From Ruminococcaceae bacterium UBA6353 (lineage in GTDB: Bacteria; Bacillota; Clostridia; Oscillospirales; Acutalibacteraceae): a stretch of 64,000 nt of DNA. The stretch covers positions 62,001 through 126,000 of the forward strand of contig DJRT01000002.1 in NCBI GenBank assembly GCA_002437905.1, in the 5' to 3' direction. The position numbers were made by a program, and so were the translations under genes. Below, one piece after another: positions 44,931 through 52,542 of the stretch. The notes beneath the pieces are model-generated. The model made no database searches and was not told where the DNA came from. It saw only the letters and a list, made by a program, of their open reading frames with translations. Position 1 is the first letter of the stretch, and each line of letters starts with the position of its first letter.

Positions 44931-45824
44931 ATGCAGAATTCCATGCAGAAAAGCACTTTTTCCGGCACCGGTACTGCCCTGTCGTATGCCATGCTGGTCG
45001 GCTGTGCCGTGCTTTCGGCTTTCAGCTATCACATCTTTGTTCTGAACAATGCCTTTGCCCCAAGCGGCCTGAACGGCCTGGCCACTATGATCCAGTATCT
45101 GTTTGACTTCAAGATCGGTTACCTCAATCTGCTGGTGAATATACCGCTGGTGGTGGTGGCCTGGTTTGTCCTTGACCACGCCTTTGCTGTACGCAGCGGC
45201 GTATACACCGTGGTGTTTTCCGTGGCGATCCTGCTGTTTGAAAAGGTGGATCTGTCTGCGATCGCCTATGTGACCGCAAACGGCACCAGCACGCTGCTGG
45301 CGCCGGTGGCTGCCGGCGTTGTCGGCGGCTTTGTCTCCGGCATATCGCTGAAAAACCGCGGCTCCACCGGCGGCACCGATATTCTCGCCGCCCTGCTGCG
45401 CAAAAGAAAGCCGTATCTGAATATTGTGTGGATGATATTCGGCCTGAACATTGCTGTTGCTGTGCTTTCCTACTTTGTCTACGGCTTCAAGATCGAGCCG
45501 GTGCTGCTGTGCATTGCCTACAGCTTTATCATCGGCCGCGTTGGCAACGCCATCCTGCAGGGCGGCAAGGAGGCGGTCAAGTTTGAGGTGGTGACCGACT
45601 GCGCCGAGGATATCTCCGCGCGGCTGATCGCCGAGCTGCACCACAGCGTAACGGTGGTGCCGGCCACCGGAATGTACTCCCACCGCGGCAAGACCGTGCT
45701 GATCTGCGTGGTGAACAAGCACCAGGTGGTGGAATTTCAGTCGATTCTCAGCGAATTTCCCGGCTCGTTCGCCTACATTTCCACCGTGCGCGAAACCGTT
45801 GGCAATTTCAAAAAAATCCTGTAA
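44931..45824 (+). CDS. YitT family membrane protein (DUF161 plus DUF2179)
   Basis: A 297-residue protein with five to six transmembrane segments in the first 210 residues and a soluble C-terminal DUF2179 domain. The family motifs NNAFAPSGLNGLATMI and LKNRGSTGGTDILAALLRK are clear, and the cytosolic end contains SHRGKTVLICVVNKHQ. YitT proteins are common in Firmicutes and their function is unknown; transport has been suggested. It has its own promoter and no strong terminator before the tRNA promoter. Confidence 0.88.
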   Translation: MQNSMQKSTFSGTGTALSYAMLVGCAVLSAFSYHIFVLNNAFAPSGLNGLATMIQYLFDFKIGYLNLLVNIPLVVVAWFVLDHAFAVRSGVYTVVFSVAILLFEKVDLSAIAYVTANGTSTLLAPVAAGVVGGFVSGISLKNRGSTGGTDILAALLRKRKPYLNIVWMIFGLNIAVAVLSYFVYGFKIEPVLLCIAYSFIIGRVGNAILQGGKEAVKFEVVTDCAEDISARLIAELHHSVTVVPATGMYSHRGKTVLICVVNKHQVVEFQSILSEFPGSFAYISTVRETVGNFKKIL

Positions 45825-45831
45825 ATTCTTC

Positions 45832-45860
45832 TTGCAATTTCCGGGACCTTGTGGTATACT
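45832..45860 (+). promoter_or_regulatory. Promoter of the tRNA-Gly gene
   Basis: TTGCAA (45832-45837) and TATACT (45855-45860) are 17 bases apart, starting 8 bases after the preceding stop. The expected start near 45867 is 15 bases before the mature tRNA. Confidence 0.7.
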
Positions 45861-45881
45861 TAAACGCGTCCCGTGAAATAG

Positions 45882-45955
45882 GCAGGTATAGTTCATCGGT
45901 AGAACACTTGCTTCCCAAGCAAGATAGGAGGGTTCGACTCCCTTTACCTGCTCCA
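45882..45955 (+). tRNA. tRNA-Gly (anticodon CCC)
   Basis: A 74-base cloverleaf: acceptor stem GCAGGTA/TACCTGC, D-arm GTTC...GAAC, anticodon stem CTTGC/GCAAG with loop TTCCCAA (anticodon CCC, reading GGG), T-loop TTCGACT, discriminator T and encoded CCA. It is the only tRNA in the window. It has its own promoter and terminator. Confidence 0.95.
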
Positions 45956-45957
45956 TG

Positions 45958-45986
45958 AAAAAGCACTTGCTTTGCAAGTGCTTTTT
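45958..45986 (+). terminator. Terminator after tRNA-Gly
   Basis: AAAAAGCACTTGC - TTT - GCAAGTGCTTTTT, a 13-base perfect stem ending in T's, starts 3 bases after the tRNA CCA. Confidence 0.9.
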
Positions 45987-46021
45987 CCGTTTAAGAAAAT
46001 ACGCAGAGGAGGCAAAACCGC

Positions 46022-46876
46022 ATGATGTATCGTTTCCCGCTTTTTCCCGGCGGCCGTGAAAAAGCCTTCACCGCCAGCTATGATGACAATAAACTGGCAG
46101 ACCGGCATCTGCTGGAGATCATGGGGCACTATGGCATCAAGTGCACCCTCAATGTAAATAACGCTTTTCTGGAAGAACAGAACATCCGTATGCCGGTGGA
46201 GGATACCAAAGCCCTGGTGGATGCCGGCGGTCATGAGATCGCCCAGCACTGCGACCACCATATCGCTCCGGGATTGGCCTCCCCCTGCACGGTCATGCGT
46301 GAGGTGCTGGAGGGACGGCAGCTTCTCGAGCGGCGCTTTGCGCGCATTGTGCGCGGCATGGCCTATCCGGACAGCGGCATAACCCAGTTCAAGCCGGGCG
46401 TAGACTACGATACCGTGCGGCGCATCCTGCACGACGCCGGTGTGGCCTACTCCCGCTCACTCGGCGGCGATAACAACCGCTTTGCGCTGCCGCTCGATTG
46501 GTACAACTGGATCCCCACCGCCCACCATGACAATCCGCAGCTGTTCATCTGGCTGGAGGAGTTCCTCACAGCCGATCTGGCGCAAAAGCCGCCCAAAGGG
46601 CAGGCACCGCTGCTCTTCTATGTGTGGGGACACAGCTTCGAATTTGACCGGAACAACAACTGGGAGCGTCTGGAGGAGCTGTGCCGCCGAGCCGGCGGGC
46701 AGGATGAGGTGTGGTACGCGACGAATATCGAGATTTACGACTACCTTGCCGCCTACGATGCGCTGCAATTCGATGTCGACGAGACGCTTGTCCACAACCC
46801 CGGCCGTATACCGGTTTGGTTTGTGGCAGATAAGAAGCCCTATTGTGTTCAGCCCGGCGAAACTCTTTGTCTGTGA
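46022..46876 (+). CDS. Polysaccharide deacetylase family protein
   Basis: A 284-residue NodB-fold hydrolase. The metal-binding motifs are altered but present: TASYDDNKLADRHLL carries the Asp-Asp pair, and GGHEIAQHCDHH supplies the histidines (usually HxxxH). Later motifs include MAYPDSG and FYVWGHSFEF. There is no signal peptide, so the substrate is probably cytosolic or the family member acts on a small molecule. AGAGGAGG precedes ATG 46022 (a second ATG is 3 bases on). It lies after the tRNA terminator, with no clear promoter of its own seen. Confidence 0.82.
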   Translation: MMYRFPLFPGGREKAFTASYDDNKLADRHLLEIMGHYGIKCTLNVNNAFLEEQNIRMPVEDTKALVDAGGHEIAQHCDHHIAPGLASPCTVMREVLEGRQLLERRFARIVRGMAYPDSGITQFKPGVDYDTVRRILHDAGVAYSRSLGGDNNRFALPLDWYNWIPTAHHDNPQLFIWLEEFLTADLAQKPPKGQAPLLFYVWGHSFEFDRNNNWERLEELCRRAGGQDEVWYATNIEIYDYLAAYDALQFDVDETLVHNPGRIPVWFVADKKPYCVQPGETLCL

Positions 46877-46939
46877 ACGCATAAATCGCTCCGTTTGTTT
46901 CCATACTATGCTCAATTGATCGTATAGGGAGGAAACGCT

Positions 46940-47479
46940 ATGGAGCTGAAGGGATCCCGCACCGCAGCCAATCTGCAGGCCGCCTTTGCCGGCGAAAGCC
47001 AGGCGCGCAACAAATACACCTATTATGCAGCGAAGGCACGCGAGGACGGCTATGAGCAGATTGCCGCCATCTTTGAGGAAACCGCTGAAAATGAGCGGGC
47101 GCACGCCAAGATCTGGTTCAAGCTGCTGCATGATGGCAGTATCCCCGCCACCGTGACCAATCTGGCGGACGCCGCCGACGGCGAAAGCTATGAGTGGAAC
47201 GAGATGTATGTGACCATGGCCAGGGAAGCGCGGGCAGAGGGCTTTGACCGCATCGCTGCGCTGTTTGACATGGTCGCTGAGATCGAAAAAAGCCATGAGC
47301 AGCGCTTTCGCAGTCTGCTGAACACGGTTGAGCAGGAAAAGGTCTTCACACGGGATGGCGATGCAATCTGGCAATGCCGCAACTGCGGCCACATCGTGAT
47401 CGGCAAATCCGCTCCGCAGGTTTGTCCGGTCTGCGCCCATCCGCAGGCCTATTTCCAACTGAAGCCCGAAAACTACTGA
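46940..47479 (+). CDS. rbr: Rubrerythrin
   Basis: A 179-residue non-haem iron peroxidase that protects anaerobes from hydrogen peroxide. The diiron four-helix domain has GESQARNKYTYYA, EETAENERAHAK and EIEKSHEQRF. The C-terminal rubredoxin-like domain has CRNCG and CPVCAHPQAYF. The start is ATG 46940 with GGGAGGAAA upstream. Together with CotJC this gives two peroxide-removing proteins in the window, in keeping with a strict anaerobe. Confidence 0.96.
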   Translation: MELKGSRTAANLQAAFAGESQARNKYTYYAAKAREDGYEQIAAIFEETAENERAHAKIWFKLLHDGSIPATVTNLADAADGESYEWNEMYVTMAREARAEGFDRIAALFDMVAEIEKSHEQRFRSLLNTVEQEKVFTRDGDAIWQCRNCGHIVIGKSAPQVCPVCAHPQAYFQLKPENY

Positions 47480-47480
47480 A

Positions 47481-47518
47481 AAAACATCGGAGCCGTTTCA
47501 GCGGCTCCGATGTTTTTT
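47481..47518. terminator. Bidirectional terminator between rbr and the AGCS symporter
   Basis: A 15-base perfect stem (AAAACATCGGAGCCG and complement, arms 47481-47495 and 47502-47516) with T's on both strands. The minus-strand symporter stop codon lies inside it. Confidence 0.92.
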
Positions 47519-48910
47519 GGCAAAATAGGCGCGTGTCTCTTTTCCAACCTCGCCGCTGAGTGCAACCAAAGCGATCAGGTTCGGGAAGGCCATCAGGCCG
47601 TTAAAAATCTCCGCCATATCCCAGACAGCGGAGACCGTCAGGTACGGACCGATGAATACCGCCGCAATATACAGATAGCGATATGCCTGCATGACCAGCC
47701 GGTTATCCGTAAGATATTCCAGACAGCGCTCGGCATAGTAATTCCAGCCGATGACCGTCGTATACGCAAAAAAGCACAGGCACAGCATCAACAGAAAGGA
47801 AGAAACCACCGGTGACCAGGGCAGCCCGCACTGCCACGCCCAGTCCGTCACCTGTACCCCCTCCAGCTCCGGCTGCTGCCAGGCACCGGTCACGATCACA
47901 CACAGGCCGGTCATGCTGCAGATGATGATGGTATCAATCAGTGTGCCGGTCATGCACACCAGTCCCTGCTCCACCGGCTGCTGGGTGCAGGCGGCTGCCG
48001 CCGCAATAGGGGCCGAGCCAAGGCCGGTCTCATTGGAGAAAATACCGCGGCTGACCCCTTTTTGTATGACCATTTTCAGTGTGATCCCGCAGGCTGCACC
48101 GAAAGCCGCTTCCGGCCGGAAGGCTGAACGGATGACCAGACCGATCGCCGCCGGCAGCTGCGCACGGCAGCGCACCAGGATCAGCAGAGAAAGTGCCACA
48201 TAGGTAACCGCCATAAACGGCACCACCACCTGCGCCACGGCGGCGATGCGTTTGACGCCGCCAAGCAGCACCAGCGCCGACAGCAGCGTGACCACCGCGC
48301 CGGAGAGCACCACTGCCCAGGTAAATGGCCGGCCACCAACCGTGAGAGCAACGGCGCGGTGCTGGGGATCGAAAAAGCGCTCCACCGCACCGGCAATACC
48401 GCTGACCTGTGCCATTGTCCCGATCCCAAGCAGTCCTGCCAGCGCCCCCATAAGGGCAAAGAGCTTTGCCAGCCAGCGCCACCGCGGCCCCATCCCCTGT
48501 TCAATATACATAAAAGGTCCGCCAAGGAAGTGTCCGCGCGGCTTCTGCACCCGGTAGAGCACGGCAAGCAGCCCCTCGGCGTACTTCGTGGCCATACCGA
48601 GCACAGCGGCCGCCAGCATCCAGAACAAAGCACCGGGACCGCCAGCGGTAATAGCCGTTGCCACACCGACAATATTGCCGGTGCCAATGGTTGCCGACAG
48701 GGCTGTGCACAAAGCGGCAAAGGCGCTGACCTCCCCCTCGCCCTGCCGCTCTCCGGATATAGCGCAGCGCAGAGCCAAGCCGCAATGCCGCACCTGCACA
48801 AAACGGGTGCGCACGCTTAAAAGCAGCCCCACAGCCAGGATCAGTATGACCAGCGTCCATCCCCACACCCAGCCGTTGATATGCTGTATTCCCGTCTCAA
48901 AAGCGGTCAT
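47498..48910 (-). CDS. Sodium:amino-acid symporter, AGCS (alanine/glycine) family
   Basis: A 470-residue transporter with about 11 transmembrane segments. Family motifs are clear: FAALCTALSATIGTGNIVGVATAI, GGPGALFWM, FSNETGLGSAPIAAAAA and FFAYTTVIGWNYYAERC. AGCS proteins import alanine, glycine or glutamine with sodium. The C-terminus is short and basic (FAKKHRSR). It is a single-gene unit ending in a bidirectional terminator. Substrate preference cannot be told from the sequence. Confidence 0.93.
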   Translation of the reverse strand: MTAFETGIQHINGWVWGWTLVILILAVGLLLSVRTRFVQVRHCGLALRCAISGERQGEGEVSAFAALCTALSATIGTGNIVGVATAITAGGPGALFWMLAAAVLGMATKYAEGLLAVLYRVQKPRGHFLGGPFMYIEQGMGPRWRWLAKLFALMGALAGLLGIGTMAQVSGIAGAVERFFDPQHRAVALTVGGRPFTWAVVLSGAVVTLLSALVLLGGVKRIAAVAQVVVPFMAVTYVALSLLILVRCRAQLPAAIGLVIRSAFRPEAAFGAACGITLKMVIQKGVSRGIFSNETGLGSAPIAAAAACTQQPVEQGLVCMTGTLIDTIIICSMTGLCVIVTGAWQQPELEGVQVTDWAWQCGLPWSPVVSSFLLMLCLCFFAYTTVIGWNYYAERCLEYLTDNRLVMQAYRYLYIAAVFIGPYLTVSAVWDMAEIFNGLMAFPNLIALVALSGEVGKETRAYFAKKHRSR

Positions 48911-48982
48911 CTTTCTGCTCCTTATGGAAAATTTCCGCTATTCCCTGCTCCAAAAAAGAGGGAGCAAGCAGCGGCACCGGAC

Positions 48983-49015
48983 AAAAAATCGCCGGAGGCA
49001 ATCACCCCCGGCGAT
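48983..49015 (-). terminator. Terminator after sipL
   Basis: On the minus strand, ATCGCCGG (49015-49008) pairs with CCGGCGAT (48995-48988) and is followed by TTTTTTG, starting 14 bases after the sipL stop. Confidence 0.88.
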
Positions 49016-49029
49016 CGTGGATTTCTGCT

Positions 49030-50553
49030 TCAGGGCATGGGGATCAGCAAAACCGTTTTGCCGGGGAGCGTATCCTCCCGCAGCTCATTTTCCGCCTTGA
49101 TAGAAGCCGGAGAGGCATGGCACTGGCGGGCGATATCGAACACCCGCTCTCCAGGCTGCGCATAATACAGCTTCAGCGCGGCGCGATCCGCCGGGTAGGC
49201 CTGCTCCTCCTGCAGGGCAATGTCCCGGACAACCGACAGACAGCATTGCTCCCACTGCGTCAGGGTCATTTGCAGCTGCACACGCAGCTGCAGGTGGCCG
49301 CCCGCCACCGTATACCGCACACCGGTCACTGTATAGGTCGGTTGTACGGTATCCCCCTGCGCCGGGTATTCCAGCCGGAATTCCTCCGGGCGCTCGTAAT
49401 ACGCCACGGCACCGTCTGCATCCCGCACCAGCAGACAGATCAACAGCCGCCCTTCCAGGATCGCCTTGCCGTTCTCGCAGCGGCCGGGCAGCGCCATGGG
49501 CTGAGCCCAAATATCCAAAATTTCCTGTGTATCGGTGCCGGGCAGTTCCAGATCCTTTTCGACCGTAGCCGTTTGTCGCTGAACATCGGTCATGGCACGC
49601 AGCTGCAGATCCTGCGTCTCCAATGCCGCCGGGCAGCGGCAGCAAAATGCGTCGGTCACCAGCTCCGCTGATCCCTCGTTGTATACCTGCACCTGCACCA
49701 AAAGCTTTGCCGTGAATTCCAATGCCGCATTTTGTCCCGTACTATTCAGTGCCAGACGCTGCGTATCGGAAAGCAGTGACACCTGCGCTGTGCACAGCTC
49801 CCCTTCCTGCACGCCCTCCACATCCAGGATCTGGCTGAAGGGGAGATCGTATTCCAGCACATAGGTGCTCCCCTTGCGGGAATCATCCGTATACAGCTGG
49901 TGGATATGCAGCTGCCCTTTTACAATCGCCTTTCCGCTGAGCAGCTTGCACTCCTGCACGGAGGGCTGGCACTCACCGCCAAGCAGCTGCTCAGCCTCCG
50001 GCAAATTGCTGTCAAAGTCCAATAACTCATTGATCGCCAGTATCCGTTCGGCACAGGTTTTCGGTGCGGTCGTACGGACAGTGGCGGTTTTTGTGTAAAG
50101 GGAATCATCCTGACACGCCGACAGCAGCTCCAGTTCCCCCGCTGTTTCGGTGCTTGCATGGATGAGGAAGGCGCCGCTCACCTCCAGCCGCCGCGGACTG
50201 GTGGCACGGCAGTTTGCATACTCCGGCGTCAACGCGATCTGCACCATGGCATTTTCCGGCTGCCCGTCTGCATGCATGGTGCAGGACACCGGCTGGCTGA
50301 ATTCGGCCTCCCGCACACATTGGCGTTCCTCATCCAGGTACAGTACCCGCACGGTGGCCGTACCGCTCAGCATCAGCTGGTCACCGCTCCACTGACGGCT
50401 GACGATATATGGGGTAATCAGGCATTTCAGCACCACAGCCACATCCGGGCAATACTCCGGCAGCACAAAATCCCCGCTAAGGGTATATTCCTCCTGCACA
50501 TCCATCACCGGACGCGAAACGGCGACTGTCTGCTTGCGGCATATCTGTTCCAT
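49030..50553 (-). CDS. sipL: SipL-like coat morphogenetic protein (SPOCS plus LysM)
   Basis: A 507-residue protein with SPOCS (DUF3794) domains and a C-terminal LysM domain. The first SPOCS covers about residues 20-120 (VQEEYTLSGDFVLPEYCPDVAVVLKC), a second about 165-275 and a third-like region up to 420. The LysM is YYAQPGERVFDIARQCHASPASIKAENEL near the end. In Clostridioides difficile, SipL binds SpoIVA through LysM and is essential for coat attachment. The start is ATG 50553, 8 bases after AAAGGAG; a GTG three codons earlier touches the ribosome binding site. It has its own sigma-E-like promoter and terminator. Confidence 0.9.
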   Translation of the reverse strand: MEQICRKQTVAVSRPVMDVQEEYTLSGDFVLPEYCPDVAVVLKCLITPYIVSRQWSGDQLMLSGTATVRVLYLDEERQCVREAEFSQPVSCTMHADGQPENAMVQIALTPEYANCRATSPRRLEVSGAFLIHASTETAGELELLSACQDDSLYTKTATVRTTAPKTCAERILAINELLDFDSNLPEAEQLLGGECQPSVQECKLLSGKAIVKGQLHIHQLYTDDSRKGSTYVLEYDLPFSQILDVEGVQEGELCTAQVSLLSDTQRLALNSTGQNAALEFTAKLLVQVQVYNEGSAELVTDAFCCRCPAALETQDLQLRAMTDVQRQTATVEKDLELPGTDTQEILDIWAQPMALPGRCENGKAILEGRLLICLLVRDADGAVAYYERPEEFRLEYPAQGDTVQPTYTVTGVRYTVAGGHLQLRVQLQMTLTQWEQCCLSVVRDIALQEEQAYPADRAALKLYYAQPGERVFDIARQCHASPASIKAENELREDTLPGKTVLLIPMP

Positions 50554-50580
50554 TCCACTCACTCCTTTTCTGCTTCACCC

Positions 50581-50611
50581 TATGCTTATGAGCTGTCCGT
50601 AGCAAATATGC
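50581..50611 (-). promoter_or_regulatory. Candidate sigma-E promoter of sipL
   Basis: On the minus strand, GCATATT (50611-50605), a perfect match to kmATATT, is followed after 14 bases by CATAAGCATA (50590-50581). The predicted start near 50575 is a short distance from the sipL ribosome binding site. The -10 matches the spoIVA candidate at nine of ten bases. Confidence 0.6.
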
Positions 50612-50621
50612 GCACAGCAGC

Positions 50622-50667
50622 AAAAATATTGCGCCCCCGGCAGCTGCAAACAGCCGCCGGGGGCGCA
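50622..50667 (-). terminator. Terminator after spoVM
   Basis: On the minus strand, TGCGCCCCCGGC (50667-50656) pairs with GCCGGGGGCGCA (50641-50630), followed by ATATTTTTG, 15 bases after the spoVM stop. It ends the long yicC-to-spoVM operon before sipL. Confidence 0.88.
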
Positions 50668-50681
50668 TATGTTCCGGTATT

Positions 50682-50753
50682 TCAGGTGATATGAAACAGA
50701 CGACACAAAAGACTGCGAAACACCTTTGGACTTTTCACCACCACAACACGCAT
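50682..50753 (-). CDS. spoVM: SpoVM, 23-residue spore morphogenetic peptide
   Basis: A 23-codon gene starting MRVVVVKSPK and ending SLLCRLFHIT. SpoVM is a 26-residue amphipathic helix in Bacillus that senses the convex forespore membrane and recruits SpoIVA. The Lys7-x-Pro9-Lys10 pattern is the same in both, including the Pro9 known to matter for membrane recognition. GAGGGG lies 8 bases before the ATG. Gene order prpC-prkC-rsgA-thiN-spoVM is the same as in Bacillus, strong support for a sequence this short. A terminator follows. It is below the size cut-off of most gene finders. Confidence 0.88.
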   Translation of the reverse strand: MRVVVVKSPKVFRSLLCRLFHIT

Positions 50754-50769
50754 CAGATCCACCCCTCAC

Positions 50770-50931
50770 TCAGCGTTTCCCACAAGAAACTCCGCACAGG
50801 ATCAGCGCCGCGCCCAGCAAAATGACCAGCACCTTCGGCGGCAGAACGCAACAGGTGACCAGCCCACAGCCAAAAGCCGCAAAACAAACCATGGTCTTAC
50901 CGCCTTTGCGCCGGTTGCAGTAGCGTCGCAT
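50770..50931 (-). CDS. 53-residue hydrophobic protein next to spoVM
   Basis: A small gene with a strong ribosome binding site (GGGGAAAGG, from GGGGAGGGGAAAGGAATG) and a basic N-terminus (MRRYCNRRKGGKT). One or two hydrophobic stretches follow, FAAFGCGLVTCCVLPPKV and LVILLGAALILCGVSC. It has six Cys, several in the membrane part. Only 16 bases separate it from spoVM. I recall similar unnamed short Cys-bearing membrane proteins in other Clostridia but cannot name a family. A sporulation role is inferred from place only. Confidence 0.72.
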   Translation of the reverse strand: MRRYCNRRKGGKTMVCFAAFGCGLVTCCVLPPKVLVILLGAALILCGVSCGKR

Positions 50932-51022
50932 TCCTTTCCCCTCCCCTGCCGGTCATTTTGCCGCACCACCCGTATCAGAGCTGTGGCTATTCTCAGCATA
51001 TGCCGGCAGAAGAAAAAAGGTG

Positions 51023-51649
51023 TCAATCCCGTGAGCGGAACAGCAGCAGCGTGCCGGAAGAAAAGGTGATCTCGCACTGTTCCGACGCCTGATTGCTGAC
51101 GCAAAGCGAATCCGCCGGCTGCAGGGTATAATCCGTCAGTAGGTAGGCCGCACCGCGGATGGTCAAACCTGTGACCGGTGCACCGAACGCAAACAGCGAA
51201 AGCTGCCAGCCCGGCAGTGGCTCCGGCCGCAGCGGTGAGTGCAAAACAGCCTCAATGCGGTTACGGCTGTCCGCCAGCACCGCCCGACAGCCGCGCTGCG
51301 CCAGCCGAACGATCAGTAAAAGATTGGCATATTCGTGGTCCAGGCGGCCGCCGGTGCCGCCAAGCAGCAGCAGCTCCCGGTATCCGGCGGTATAGGCATG
51401 CTCGGCTGCCGCATCGGCATCCGTCACATCCTTACGCACCGGCAAAGGGATGACCCGCGAACCGGCCGGCACCGCTGTGGGCGTAGCCGAATCAAAATCC
51501 GCCACGATTTCGTGCGGCTGTACACCCAGCTGCGCCGCCAGCGCACAGCCACCGTCCGCGGCGATGATGTGATCATCCGGGCGCAAAAACGCCGCCAACA
51601 CTGCCGGTTCCTGCACCGGCCCAGCACACAATATCACACAGCGGCTCAC
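51023..51649 (-). CDS. thiN: Thiamine diphosphokinase
   Basis: A 208-residue enzyme that makes thiamine diphosphate from thiamine and ATP. Conserved stretches are IIAADGGCALAAQLGVQPHEIVADFDS, PVRKDVTDADAAAEHA and LGGTGGRLDHEYANLLL, all typical of TPK. The start is GTG 51649, which overlaps the rsgA stop (GTGA) and has GGGAG upstream; a GTG at 51661 is too close to its purine run. The rpe gene that lies between rsgA and thiN in Bacillus is missing. Confidence 0.93.
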   Translation of the reverse strand: MSRCVILCAGPVQEPAVLAAFLRPDDHIIAADGGCALAAQLGVQPHEIVADFDSATPTAVPAGSRVIPLPVRKDVTDADAAAEHAYTAGYRELLLLGGTGGRLDHEYANLLLIVRLAQRGCRAVLADSRNRIEAVLHSPLRPEPLPGWQLSLFAFGAPVTGLTIRGAAYLLTDYTLQPADSLCVSNQASEQCEITFSSGTLLLFRSRD

Positions 51650-52533
51650 GGCTTCTCCCACTCCTTTTTGTCTTTCACAGCCTTGTACATTGTGACATAG
51701 CTTTCGTACCGGCTGCGCGGGATCTCGCCTGCTTCCACGGCCTGCCGCACCGCACAGCCCGGCTCCTTATAGTGAGCGCAGCCGGCAAAACGGCAGCGGC
51801 CGAGGTATGGTGCAAACTCCCGGAAGCAATCGGCCAATTCATCCTTAGCAATCGGCTCCACCTGCGCCATATCTAGCGAAGAAAAGCCGGGGGTATCGGC
51901 CAGATATCCCCCAGCCAACGGATACAGGGTAGCCGTACGGGTGGTGTGGCGGCCGCGCCCAAGCTTGCGGCTGATCTCGCCGGTCTCCAGCACCAATGCC
52001 GGTTCCAGCCCGTTCAGGATACTGCTCTTTCCCACCCCGGAATTGCCGGAAAATACACTTACCTGTCCGACCAGACGCTGCCGCAGCGGTTCCAGCGTCT
52101 TCGGCTCACGGGCGCACACGGTATAGCACTCCAGCCCGGCGCGGCGGTAGATATTCTCCAGCGCGGAGGGGTCCGCCAGATCCGCTTTATTGATCACGAT
52201 GATCGGCGTGATCCCCCTTTTTTCCGCGATGGCGATCATCTTATCCAACACCAGCGTATTGGTCTCCGGTTCGCGCACAGAAGCCACCAGCACCAGCAGA
52301 TCCAGATTGGCAACCGGTGGACGCAGCAAATAATTGCGTCGCTCCAGTACCTCCTCCAGCACACCATCGCCCTCCGCCGGCACGGTGATATGCACATGAT
52401 CGCCGGCAACAGGCGTCAGCCCGCGGCGGCGGAAGGCGCCCCTGGCCCGGCAGGTATAAACTGCACCGGCGGCCTCTACATAGTAGAAGCCGCCGATGCA
52501 GCGCAGGACAATCCCTTGCAGCTTTTGCTCCAT
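51646..52533 (-). CDS. rsgA: Ribosome small-subunit GTPase RsgA
   Basis: A 295-residue circularly permuted GTPase that checks 30S subunit maturation. It has an N-terminal OB fold, G4 INKAD before G1 (GNSGVGKSSILN), TTRTATLYPL and G3 DTPGFSSLD. The zinc site is built from CRFAGCAHYKEPGCAV. It is 9 bases after prkC, the conserved order in Firmicutes. Confidence 0.96.
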   Translation of the reverse strand: MEQKLQGIVLRCIGGFYYVEAAGAVYTCRARGAFRRRGLTPVAGDHVHITVPAEGDGVLEEVLERRNYLLRPPVANLDLLVLVASVREPETNTLVLDKMIAIAEKRGITPIIVINKADLADPSALENIYRRAGLECYTVCAREPKTLEPLRQRLVGQVSVFSGNSGVGKSSILNGLEPALVLETGEISRKLGRGRHTTRTATLYPLAGGYLADTPGFSSLDMAQVEPIAKDELADCFREFAPYLGRCRFAGCAHYKEPGCAVRQAVEAGEIPRSRYESYVTMYKAVKDKKEWEKP

Positions 52534-52542
52534 GCGTTTTCC

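Noticed and set aside
45882..45986. Possible attachment site: part of the tRNA-Gly anticodon arm seems repeated just downstream
   Set aside because: The similar CACTTGC sequence is the arm of a rho-independent terminator with its own T-run, and no integrase or prophage gene lies nearby.
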